A stretch of DNA of 20,711 nucleotides, from NCBI GenBank assembly GCA_900768035.1, contig CAAGBH010000010.1:1-20711 (forward strand). The letters are read 5' to 3'. The notes beneath the pieces were generated by a model. That model saw only the letters and a list, made by a program, of their open reading frames with translations, had not been told where the DNA came from and did not search any database. The translations under genes were made by a program, and so were the position numbers. Shown one piece after another: positions 1 to 7,043 of this stretch. The first letter of the stretch is position 1; every line of letters begins with the position of its first letter. Source of the stretch: Clostridia bacterium. Lineage in GTDB: Bacteria > Bacillota > Clostridia > Oscillospirales > Acutalibacteraceae.

Positions 1-335
1 TAAAAGGTCCTGTTTCGGTAATCGCATCTATGACAAAACAGCACTTTGAAAATGCTATGAATGGCGGACCTTTGACACTCGAATTCCATCAGAGCATATT
101 TGCAGATGATGACGGAATTGAAAAGGTTGGATTACTGGTTAAAAACTTTATTGACAGAGGCGGTCATCAGTTACAACTTAACACTGTAAACCTTGATAAA
201 ATGCTTGATGCACAAAAGCATCCTGAAAATTACAGACAGTTGGTTGTTCGTATTTGGGGTTGGAGTGCATACTTTGTTGAACTTGATAAAGAATATCAAG
301 ACCATGTTATTGCCAGACAGGCGTATACAGTATGA
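1..335 (+). CDS. Glycyl-radical enzyme, C-terminal part (5' end outside window)
   Basis: This is the C-terminal end of a large oxygen-sensitive glycyl-radical enzyme (pyruvate formate-lyase-like superfamily). The open frame runs in from the left edge, with codons from position 3 (KGPVSVIAS before the Met at 30), so that Met is internal, not the start. It contains the family's final barrel strand region (GGPLTLEFHQSIF), the block LLDAQKHPE-like 'MLDAQKHPENYRQLVVR', and the radical loop RIWGWSAYF, whose Gly codon is at 258-260. Most family members read RVxGY here, so the two Trp residues flanking the Gly are unusual. The substrate cannot be told from this fragment: decarboxylase, diol or amino-acid lyase types are all possible. 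The stop overlaps the start of the activase gene (ATGA), the usual arrangement for an enzyme and its activator. Superfamily assignment is firm; substrate is unknown. Confidence 0.9.
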   Translation, partial: KGPVSVIASMTKQHFENAMNGGPLTLEFHQSIFADDDGIEKVGLLVKNFIDRGGHQLQLNTVNLDKMLDAQKHPENYRQLVVRIWGWSAYFVELDKEYQDHVIARQAYTV

Positions 336-1102
336 TAGGAACAATTTTTGATATAAAAGAAATGGCGGTGCACGATGGACCGGGGATTAGAGCAACGGTG
401 TTTTTAAAGGGGTGCCCGCTTAGGTGTAAGTGGTGTCATAACCCCGAGGGTTTCACTTCTGAACCGCAACTTATGTATAAAGATGTGAGATGTATAGGCT
501 GTAAAAACTGCCAAAAGGAATGTGACCACCCCGAATGTCAACCTTTTGGCAGGTGTATTCACGCCTGTCCAGAAAACTGTCTTGAGATTTCGGGAAAAAA
601 AGTGACTGCAAAAGAGTTGGCAGAAGAACTAAAAAAGTCTGCGGATATTTTGGGAAATGATTTTGGCGGTTTCACTTTTTCGGGTGGCGAGCCTTTGGCA
701 CAGCCTCAGTTTCTTTTGGAACTTATTGAGGAACTTAAAGATTATCACCTTTGTATTGAAACAAGCGGATATGCCGACAGTGAAATATTTGAAACGGTAA
801 TAAATAAATTGGATTTTGTTATTATGGATATTAAAAGTGCCGATAGCGAACGGCATAAAAAATATACAGGCGTCGGCAATGAACAAATTCTTAAAAATTT
901 TCAAATACTTAACTGCTCTGGTAAACCTTATATTATCCGTACACCGCTCATACCAAACATTACCGATACTAAAGAAAATCTTGATGCCATTAAAGAGATT
1001 ATTGGCAAAAGTGAATGGGAAAAACTACCATACAATGCTATGGCAGGCGCTAAGTATAAAATGGTAGGTATTGATTTTGAGTTAAATTTGCCGCAAGAAT
1101 GA
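332..1102 (+). CDS. Glycyl-radical enzyme activase (radical SAM)
   Basis: This radical-SAM enzyme installs the glycyl radical on the neighbouring enzyme by SAM cleavage. The 256-residue protein shows the activase cluster motif CxxxCxxC at Cys28, Cys32 and Cys35 (CPLRCKWC), preceded by the family signature HDGPGIR (residues 14-20). A ferredoxin-like insert follows with two further Cys sets: 54, 57, 60, 64 and 69, 75, 79, 83, enough for two extra [4Fe-4S] clusters. The SAM-binding SGGEP lies at 117-121. PFL activase itself lacks the ferredoxin insert, so this belongs to the group that serves dehydratase, decarboxylase and lyase-type glycyl-radical enzymes. The start overlaps the upstream stop, so the two genes are translationally coupled. 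The second cluster motif contains a DHPECQPFGRC stretch longer than a plain ferredoxin spacing. Function is certain at family level; the partner is inferred from adjacency. Confidence 0.93.
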   Translation: MIGTIFDIKEMAVHDGPGIRATVFLKGCPLRCKWCHNPEGFTSEPQLMYKDVRCIGCKNCQKECDHPECQPFGRCIHACPENCLEISGKKVTAKELAEELKKSADILGNDFGGFTFSGGEPLAQPQFLLELIEELKDYHLCIETSGYADSEIFETVINKLDFVIMDIKSADSERHKKYTGVGNEQILKNFQILNCSGKPYIIRTPLIPNITDTKENLDAIKEIIGKSEWEKLPYNAMAGAKYKMVGIDFELNLPQE

Positions 1103-1130
1103 TTATGTCATTCTTGCGGCAAATTTTTAT
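1084..1130 (+). terminator. Strong intrinsic terminator after the activase gene
   Basis: A perfect 19-bp inverted repeat (arms 1084-1102 and 1108-1126, 5-nt loop) is followed by a T-rich tract. The left arm includes the last codons and the TGA stop of the activase gene, so the hairpin forms inside the end of the reading frame. Confidence 0.9.
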
Positions 1131-1134
1131 TTTT

Positions 1135-1170
1135 CACATAAAAATTGACACTTTCAAGTTGAAAGTGTCA
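1135..1170 (-). terminator. Intrinsic terminator for the rhamnosidase gene
   Basis: An 11-bp perfect stem (1146-1156 with 1160-1170, loop of 3) reads on the minus strand into ATTTTTATG. It lies about 145 nt past the minus-strand stop codon and is the first hairpin there with a T-run. It is placed back to back with the plus-strand terminator of the activase gene. Confidence 0.7.
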
Positions 1171-1315
1171 TAGTGGGTTACATACTTTAATAAATTACCT
1201 GTCTAAAAAATAAAACAATAAGTGATATTGTTAGACGGGTCTCACAGTGATATTTGCCTTGTGGCAAAGTGTGGCAAACTATATGATTGTTTAAAAACAA
1301 ACCATGCAAATCGTT

Positions 1316-3565
1316 TTATTGTTTGTTTAATATAAAATTTTTCTTGCCGGCTACTATTTCAATGACTGACTTTCCGTTTTCATCGGTATATCCATCAAAA
1401 AGATTTAATTTTCCATAACAGTTGTTAGGCAACTCGACCTGTAAATAAACGATATTATTTTGTTTTTTCCAAGTGACATTAACATTTCCATTTGGTGTTT
1501 CGTGAGTTGCTTTCACATTATTAACCGAACTAACAAAATGTGGTTCAATATTTATATTGTTTATATCAGTAGCCGTAGGATTGATTTTAATACCTGCAAG
1601 ATGAATATAAAACCATGCAGAAATATCGCCCCAAAAATGATGGTTCATAGATAATATTTTGGCATCTTCTCGCCAAAACGCCTCCCATAGTGTTGTAGCG
1701 CCTCGTTTAATGAGATTGCCATAGGACGGATGTTCGGGGCGTGTTATCATTTTTAGAGCAAGTTCTATATATCCGTTTTCAGCGAGAACGTGAAATATAA
1801 CCTTACCGCCAATAACTCCAACATCCATAAAATCATTATTATTATGAATTAAGTCAACCAAATTCTCAACTGCTTTTTTCTTTTCCGAATCAGTGAAAAT
1901 ACCATAATAAATTGACATAGCCTGTGCGGTTTGTGTTTTTGAAAGTGCTATGCAATTTTTTGTATCTAATAATTTTTCACGAATTGCCGAGGTTAACCTC
2001 TCACTAAGCTTCAAAGCATAATCTTTTTGTTCAGGCATATCCATAACTTCAAAAATGAATGCTGCTTTTCTTGAAATATCGACAGATATGATAGAATCAG
2101 TTACTTCGAGCGGAGTTGTACAGTCGCCTTCCCATTCTCTGTCAGGTTGACACCAATCTCCCAGTCCAACTGCTATTAATGAATCAGCATTTAAATTACT
2201 GTAAAGATATGTAATATATCTCATAAGTGGGGCTGTCAAGCCTTCAAATATGGATTTATCTCCTCTGTACATGTAAGTATAATACGGTAAATTTACCAAA
2301 ACTCCGTCCCAAGCCGGTCCATTTCCCCATTCATATCCCCAAGTGTCAGTAGGAATTATTCCTGGCAATTTTCCTTCCTGAGTCATTGCTTTATAAATTG
2401 TTTTAAGCCAAACCTTATAACTTTTTTCAGGAGCGAAATTTAGTAACATTTGTTCAGTCGACAATGAAGCGTCTGCTGTCCAGCCATTTTTTTCTCTTTG
2501 CGGACAATCGGTTGGAAAGTAATAAAAATTAGAAATATCAGAAATCAAAGTTGCTTTTTGAATATCATTTATCAAATCATTATCGCAAACAAATTCACCT
2601 ATCTGTTTGATATCAGAACTCATTGCCATATATGTTAGTAAATTTTTAGTGGCTTGATTTTCGTTGATACCTGTAACATATACATATCTAAAACCGTGAT
2701 ATGTAAAACGAGGCATATAGAATTCGGTTCCTTCTCCTGAACAAATATATTTATCTATTTGAAACAACTGTTCTTGATTAAACCTTATATTGTCATAATA
2801 AGGTTTCCCGTCTACCAAAGTTTCAAAATGTCGCATTTCGATTTGTTGACCACATTCGCCTTTAATCGTAAGTTGACAAAGACCTGAATCATTTTGGCCA
2901 AAATCATATATGTATCCATTCTCAAACGGTGTAATGCTAATGGGTTTTCTTTCTTCTCTTTTTATAATAGGTTCTGCTTCACACTTGCAAAGTTCGCCTC
3001 TTGGATTTTCCACAACTATTGCATTTTCCCATAGTGTATCATCAAATTCTGGTTTATCCCAACCATCGATATCGTTGCGGGCATCATAATATTCACCATA
3101 ATGAAAATCATTAAAGTAAATCGGCGAATCAGCAACTTTTACATCGGAATCAGACTCAAAACTTTCCGTGCTATCATCTTCATAAATTATATTTAATGAA
3201 AAATTAAGCTTTGGAGCGGATTTCCAAATCAAATTGTTAAAATCCCATGTTTTTACGACAGAGCTTTGTAATCCGTTGCCAAGAATAAAAGCAATAACAT
3301 TATCCCCTGGGTTTAATAGATTTGTTAAATCATATTCATCTGTAAACACATAATGGTCAGGATTACTTCTGTAAGGAGCCAAATAACCTTTTGTGATATT
3401 TTTGCCATTAACATGTGATTCATATAATCCGCACACAGCAATAATGAGTTTTGCAGATTTTGGTTTTTCTTTCAAAAAGAATTTCTTGCGTAAATATGGT
3501 GCCGCTATATTATTTTCGAGCGAATTTGGTTTGGCATTTGCTGAGATAAATTTTAAATCACACAT
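1316..3565 (-). CDS. Alpha-L-rhamnosidase, GH78 family
   Basis: This glycoside hydrolase removes terminal alpha-L-rhamnose from plant or microbial glycans and glycosides by inversion. The 749-residue protein has N-terminal beta-sandwich domains (about 1-320), the (alpha/alpha)6 barrel (about 325-660) and a C-terminal beta domain. Catalytic motifs are intact: DCPQRE (353-358) and GWTADA (361-366) give Asp353, Glu358 and Asp365 at the same spacing as Asp567, Glu572 and Asp579 of the Bacillus GL1 enzyme RhaB, and GATTLWEAFW (622-631) supplies Glu628, matching its general base Glu841. There is no signal peptide, so it acts in the cytoplasm on imported rhamnosides. It stands alone on the minus strand with its own promoter (3691-3719) and terminator. 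A GGTGAT ribosome site sits about 10 nt before the ATG. No transporter or rhamnose-catabolic gene is next to it here. Family is near certain; natural substrate is unknown. Confidence 0.95.
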   Translation of the reverse strand: MCDLKFISANAKPNSLENNIAAPYLRKKFFLKEKPKSAKLIIAVCGLYESHVNGKNITKGYLAPYRSNPDHYVFTDEYDLTNLLNPGDNVIAFILGNGLQSSVVKTWDFNNLIWKSAPKLNFSLNIIYEDDSTESFESDSDVKVADSPIYFNDFHYGEYYDARNDIDGWDKPEFDDTLWENAIVVENPRGELCKCEAEPIIKREERKPISITPFENGYIYDFGQNDSGLCQLTIKGECGQQIEMRHFETLVDGKPYYDNIRFNQEQLFQIDKYICSGEGTEFYMPRFTYHGFRYVYVTGINENQATKNLLTYMAMSSDIKQIGEFVCDNDLINDIQKATLISDISNFYYFPTDCPQREKNGWTADASLSTEQMLLNFAPEKSYKVWLKTIYKAMTQEGKLPGIIPTDTWGYEWGNGPAWDGVLVNLPYYTYMYRGDKSIFEGLTAPLMRYITYLYSNLNADSLIAVGLGDWCQPDREWEGDCTTPLEVTDSIISVDISRKAAFIFEVMDMPEQKDYALKLSERLTSAIREKLLDTKNCIALSKTQTAQAMSIYYGIFTDSEKKKAVENLVDLIHNNNDFMDVGVIGGKVIFHVLAENGYIELALKMITRPEHPSYGNLIKRGATTLWEAFWREDAKILSMNHHFWGDISAWFYIHLAGIKINPTATDINNINIEPHFVSSVNNVKATHETPNGNVNVTWKKQNNIVYLQVELPNNCYGKLNLFDGYTDENGKSVIEIVAGKKNFILNKQ

Positions 3566-3690
3566 TTTAAATCACCAGAATTTTTAAATTTTATTAAATT
3601 TTTTGTTGTATATAGCGAATGAGATTGCTTAAGTTTTTTAAAAGAGGGTTCATTAACTTAAGGATAACATTCATACAACTTATTGGTATA

Positions 3691-3719
3691 ATTATACATA
3701 GAAATTGTATAAATGTAAA
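3691..3719 (-). promoter_or_regulatory. Sigma-A type promoter of the rhamnosidase gene
   Basis: On the minus strand there is TTTACA (3719-3714), a 17-nt spacer and TATAAT (3696-3691). Predicted transcription would begin near 3684, giving a leader of about 120 nt before the ATG. That leader contains an 8-bp inverted repeat, CTTAAGTT/AACTTAAG (3628-3635 and 3655-3662), which may be an operator or a hairpin. Confidence 0.75.
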
Positions 3720-3830
3720 GGAGTTTTTTGGCATTAGTAAACGGCAAGGTGGCATCATAACAGTCCGTAAACAGATAGGGTTTGTTATAATTATAAAGTC
3801 GCAGAATGGAATAAACGGGACCGTAATACT

Positions 3831-3950
3831 ATGAATATTATATCACAAAAATTGTTTGTTGTGGTGGCTCTTACTATGGTTATTTTTGATGAGAAAACAA
3901 AAATATTTTATCTTGAGGGCAAATCAGAAATTTTGTGTAGTTATATATAG
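3831..3950 (+). pseudogene. Possible relic of a sugar-hydrolase start (39 codons)
   Basis: A short frame ends in MVIFDEKTKIFYLEGKSE and then a TAG. This resembles the opening strand of family GH36 alpha-galactosidases, which commonly begin with an Asp/Asn-Glu-Lys-x-x-x-F-x-L pattern. There is no good ribosome site, and no continuation in any frame that I can follow. The resemblance is from memory and short, so it could be chance. If real, it would be the remains of a second glycosidase gene beside the rhamnosidase. Confidence 0.2.
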
Positions 3951-4038
3951 CAATTTTAAGGCAAGAAAATTTTTATTGTCCGTTTTTACTACACTCGTTT
4001 AAAGTTTATTTTCTCTGCTATTTTTTTACATTTTACAG

Positions 4039-4067
4039 TTGATAAAATGTATTAAATATGGTATTAT
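4039..4067 (+). promoter_or_regulatory. Promoter of the murI-ysxC cluster
   Basis: TTGATA (4039-4044), a 17-nt spacer and TATTAT (4062-4067) lie 31 bases before the murI start. This is the best promoter in front of the housekeeping cluster, whose genes run on with gaps of 14 nt or less. Confidence 0.7.
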
Positions 4068-4098
4068 AAAATGAATAATCTTTTAAGGAGATGTTTGC

Positions 4099-4917
4099 AT
4101 GGCTGACAAGCGTGCAATAGGTGTTTTTGATTCGGGACTTGGCGGTCTTACAGTAGTCAAGGAAATGATTAACACTATGCCTTGTGAAGATATTATTTAC
4201 TTTGGCGATACGGGGCGTGTGCCTTATGGTGGACGTAGTGTTGAAACCATTAAAAAATATGCTTTGCAGGATGAGAAGTTTTTATTGAGCCATAATGTTA
4301 AAATGATTGTTGCGGCTTGCGGTACGGTTTCTTCGGTAGCAAGCGATACGGCATTGCAACTTCCTGTGCCTTTTTTTGAGGTGGTTTCCCACGCTTCAAA
4401 ACAGGCGGTCAAGACTTCGAAAAACGGAAAGATTGCAGTTATTGGCACTAACGCAACGGTTAAGAGTGAGCAACATAAAAACACAATTTTAAAACTAAAC
4501 CCTAATTCACAGGTTATCAGTTGTGCCTGTCCATTGTTTGTGCCGTTGGTTGAGGAAGGGTGGTATTCGCCCGATGATGTGATTGTGCTTGAGACGGTTA
4601 AAAAATATTTAAAACCAGTTATAGATTTTGGCGCTGACACCTTGATTTTGGGTTGTACCCATTATCCTGTTTTAAGCGGTGCTATCAGTAAGGTTTTGGG
4701 AGATAGTGTAAAACTTATAAATGCGGGAACTGCTACTGCAAATGCTGTTGCCGATTATTTAAAAGAAAACGATTTGCAGACTGATAATACTCAGGCGGGA
4801 AAACACAGTTTCTTCGTCAGCGATAAACCCGATTTCTTTAAAAATCAAGCACAGGTGCTTTTAGATAGGGAAATTGACGAGAGCAAGGTTTTAGAGGTGG
4901 ATATAAATAATCTATGA
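4099..4917 (+). CDS. murI: Glutamate racemase
   Basis: MurI interconverts L- and D-glutamate in the cytoplasm and so supplies the D-Glu of peptidoglycan; it needs no cofactor. The 272-residue protein has the family start IGVFDSGLGGLTV, the FGDTGRVPYG loop (35-44), and the two catalytic cysteines in AACGTVSS (Cys74) and ILGCTHYP (Cys186). The block around the first cysteine usually reads CNTA; here an Asn is replaced by Gly (CGT), a variant I believe also occurs in other clostridial racemases. The start is set by AAGGAG (4085-4090) eight bases before the ATG. It is the first gene of a long cluster, and its stop overlaps the next start (ATGA). Length is normal for the family. Assignment is firm. 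Confidence 0.95.
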   Translation: MADKRAIGVFDSGLGGLTVVKEMINTMPCEDIIYFGDTGRVPYGGRSVETIKKYALQDEKFLLSHNVKMIVAACGTVSSVASDTALQLPVPFFEVVSHASKQAVKTSKNGKIAVIGTNATVKSEQHKNTILKLNPNSQVISCACPLFVPLVEEGWYSPDDVIVLETVKKYLKPVIDFGADTLILGCTHYPVLSGAISKVLGDSVKLINAGTATANAVADYLKENDLQTDNTQAGKHSFFVSDKPDFFKNQAQVLLDREIDESKVLEVDINNL

Positions 4918-5342
4918 TTAAGGATGTTATAATTGATATTAAAACTGAACAGACAGTTGACGGCGTGACTGATAAGATTGAGTTTACAACTGACGGTCGG
5001 TTTGGTTTTAAAGAGGGCAGTTTTTTTATAAGTTATGACGAAAGTAAACTTTTAGAGGTTGACGGTGAGGTTAAGACCACTGTTTATGTCAAACCCGACA
5101 ATTCGGTTGTTTTGCAAAGAAAAGGCGTATATAACAGTAAAATGATTATTGAAAAAGGAATCAGAAATAACTGTTTTTATGAGACACCTCACGGGGAACT
5201 TTCTTTAGGATTTTTCGGCGAAAAGGTCAATTCAAATTTAAGCGATAACGGCGGAAAGATTAGTATGAATTATACGATTGATACTAACTTGCAACTTTTA
5301 AGCCGAAACGCTGTAAATATATCAATCAGAGAGGTTAATTAA
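4914..5342 (+). CDS. DUF1934 (YwiB-like) beta-barrel protein
   Basis: This 142-residue protein matches the DUF1934 family, typified by Bacillus subtilis YwiB, in length and in pattern: alternating beta strands, a central stretch of acidic and aromatic residues (SFFISYDES), and the block TPHGELSLGFFGEKV (about 92-106). Its neighbour on the right is argS, and the same ywiB-argS pairing exists in Bacillus. The family adopts a small calycin-like barrel, but no biochemical role is established, so none is assigned. It has no signal peptide or membrane segment and should be cytosolic. Its ATG overlaps the murI stop by four bases, so translation is probably coupled, and only one base separates it from argS. 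Confidence 0.85.
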   Translation: MIKDVIIDIKTEQTVDGVTDKIEFTTDGRFGFKEGSFFISYDESKLLEVDGEVKTTVYVKPDNSVVLQRKGVYNSKMIIEKGIRNNCFYETPHGELSLGFFGEKVNSNLSDNGGKISMNYTIDTNLQLLSRNAVNISIREVN

Positions 5343-5343
5343 A

Positions 5344-7032
5344 ATGTCGGTAGTTGTATCAAAGGCAAAAGAACAAATAAAAGAAATTATTAAAAATGCC
5401 GCACTTAGTGCTATTGAGGATAACAGTTTCGAAAGCGGAGAACTTACAGATTTTAATATAGAAGTTCCTGCAAACCGCTCTCACGGTGACTATGCGGTTA
5501 ATGCGGCTATGGTATGGGCAAGACAATTCAAAAAAGCGCCGAGGCAGATTGCTGAAATTTTGATTTCTCACGCTGACTTCGAGGGTAGTTTTATTGAAAA
5601 GTGTGAAATTGCAGGCCCCGGTTTTATAAATTTGTTTTTATCACAGGAATATTATTCTGCAATAGTTCGTGATGTTCTTGAAAGAAAAGAAAATTACGGC
5701 AGAAGTGATTTTGGTAAGAACGAGCGGGTTTTGGTTGAATTTGTTTCTGCAAACCCAACAGGTCCTATGCATATCGGTAATGCAAGAGGTGGTGCTTTGG
5801 GTGACTGCTTGGCGGCTGTTTTAGATGCGGCTGGCTATTACACCGAAAGAGAATTTTATATCAACGATGCGGGCAACCAAATTAACAAATTCGGTTTGTC
5901 GCTTGATTTGAGATATTTGCAGTTGTATAAAGACGGAATAGAAATGCCTGAAGATTCATATCACGGTGGGGATATTATTGCTCACGCAAAAGCATTTGCT
6001 GAGATTTACGGTGACAGTTTCGTTGAAAAAAGCGAAGCGGATAGAAGAAAGGCATTGGTTGAGTTTGCATTGCCCAAAAATATCGAGGGATTGGAAAAAG
6101 ACCTTTCTAAATACCGCATAAAATATGATACTTGGTTTAAGGAAAGCACACTTCATAATAACGGTGAAACTGCAAGAATAATCGAACTTCTTAAAGAAAG
6201 CGGTTACACTTATACCCAAGAAGATGCCTTGTGGTTTAAGGCGACTGAGTTTGGTTGCGATAAGGACTTTGTGCTTGTGCGTGCAAACGGCGTGCCGACC
6301 TATGTTGTGCCCGATATTGCTTATCATTACAATAAACTTGTAACAAGAAAATTTGATAAAGCCATTGATATTTTGGGTGCAGACCATCACGGCTATGTGC
6401 CGAGACTTAAAGCGGCGTTAACCGCACTCGGCGTTGATGCAAACCGCCTTGATGTTGTGCTTATGCAGATGGTGCGTTTGGTTCGTGACGGCGAAGTTAT
6501 TAAGGCTTCAAAGCGCTCAGGCAAGGCTATAACCTTGGTAACACTTCTCGATGAAGTGCCGATAGATGCCGCAAGATTCTTCTTCAATTTAAGAGAACCT
6601 AATTCTCACTTTGATTTTGATTTAGATTTGGCTGTTAATGAATCTAATTCAAACCCAGTTTATTATGTGCAGTATGCTTATGCCCGTATTTGCAGTATCA
6701 TAAGAAACCTTGAACTTGAGGGCGTGAAAAATACCGCACCCACAAAAGAACAGTTAGACCTTTTAACAGCTCCCGAAGAAAAGGAACTTATTCTTCATAT
6801 TGCGGCTTTGACTGATGAAATTATTTCATCTGCAAAGGCTTACGACCCTGCTAAAATTACCCACTATGTGCAAGAACTTGCAACAAAATTCCATAAGTTC
6901 TATGCGGCTTGCAGGGTAAAGGGTATTGATAGCGATTTAATGATGGCAAGATTGTCTTTGTGTGTTGCTACTGCCACAGTAATTAAGAATGTTTTAACAC
7001 TTATGAAGATTGATGCTCCTGAAAAGATGTAA
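5344..7032 (+). CDS. argS: Arginyl-tRNA synthetase
   Basis: ArgRS charges tRNA-Arg with arginine using ATP, as a class I synthetase. The 562-residue protein carries an N-terminal tRNA-recognition domain (about 1-115, with VPANRSHGDYAVN), the HIGH motif as HIGN (143-146) in ANPTGPMHIGNARGG, the ArgRS-typical EFYINDAGNQ (170-179), the GADHHGY block (345-351), a degenerate KMSKS motif in ASKRSGKA (389-396), and the C-terminal anticodon-binding DALR region (about 430-562) ending in LMKIDAPEKM. Relaxed KMSKS motifs are known in ArgRS and do not imply loss of function. It begins one base after the DUF1934 stop, with a weak AGAGAGGTT ribosome site inside the end of that gene. Length is typical. Assignment is firm. 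Confidence 0.97.
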   Translation: MSVVVSKAKEQIKEIIKNAALSAIEDNSFESGELTDFNIEVPANRSHGDYAVNAAMVWARQFKKAPRQIAEILISHADFEGSFIEKCEIAGPGFINLFLSQEYYSAIVRDVLERKENYGRSDFGKNERVLVEFVSANPTGPMHIGNARGGALGDCLAAVLDAAGYYTEREFYINDAGNQINKFGLSLDLRYLQLYKDGIEMPEDSYHGGDIIAHAKAFAEIYGDSFVEKSEADRRKALVEFALPKNIEGLEKDLSKYRIKYDTWFKESTLHNNGETARIIELLKESGYTYTQEDALWFKATEFGCDKDFVLVRANGVPTYVVPDIAYHYNKLVTRKFDKAIDILGADHHGYVPRLKAALTALGVDANRLDVVLMQMVRLVRDGEVIKASKRSGKAITLVTLLDEVPIDAARFFFNLREPNSHFDFDLDLAVNESNSNPVYYVQYAYARICSIIRNLELEGVKNTAPTKEQLDLLTAPEEKELILHIAALTDEIISSAKAYDPAKITHYVQELATKFHKFYAACRVKGIDSDLMMARLSLCVATATVIKNVLTLMKIDAPEKM

Positions 7033-7043
7033 AGGTGATAATA

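Larger units (their letters stand above)
3566..4098. other. 533-bp divergent intergenic region
   Basis: No convincing gene lies between the rhamnosidase and murI. The region holds the rhamnosidase promoter and leader on the minus strand and the murI promoter near its right end. A plus-strand frame at 3619-3834 lacks family resemblance and overlaps the minus-strand promoter, so I do not call it. A 39-codon frame at 3831-3950 reads like the start of a sugar-active enzyme and may be a relic. The rest is AT-rich with no further structure that I can support. Confidence 0.6.

Noticed and set aside
3684..3696. Plus-strand TATAAT at 3687-3692 as a forward promoter
   Set aside because: No acceptable -35 box at the right distance, whereas the minus-strand reading of the same AT-rich palindrome has TTTACA at exactly 17 bases.
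3619..3834. 71-codon plus-strand frame in the intergenic region
   Set aside because: No ribosome site, no recognisable family, AT-driven Ile-rich composition, and it overlaps the minus-strand promoter and leader of the rhamnosidase.
7035..7043. GTG start for nicotinate phosphoribosyltransferase
   Set aside because: It lies within the AAGGTGAT ribosome site that serves ATG 7044.
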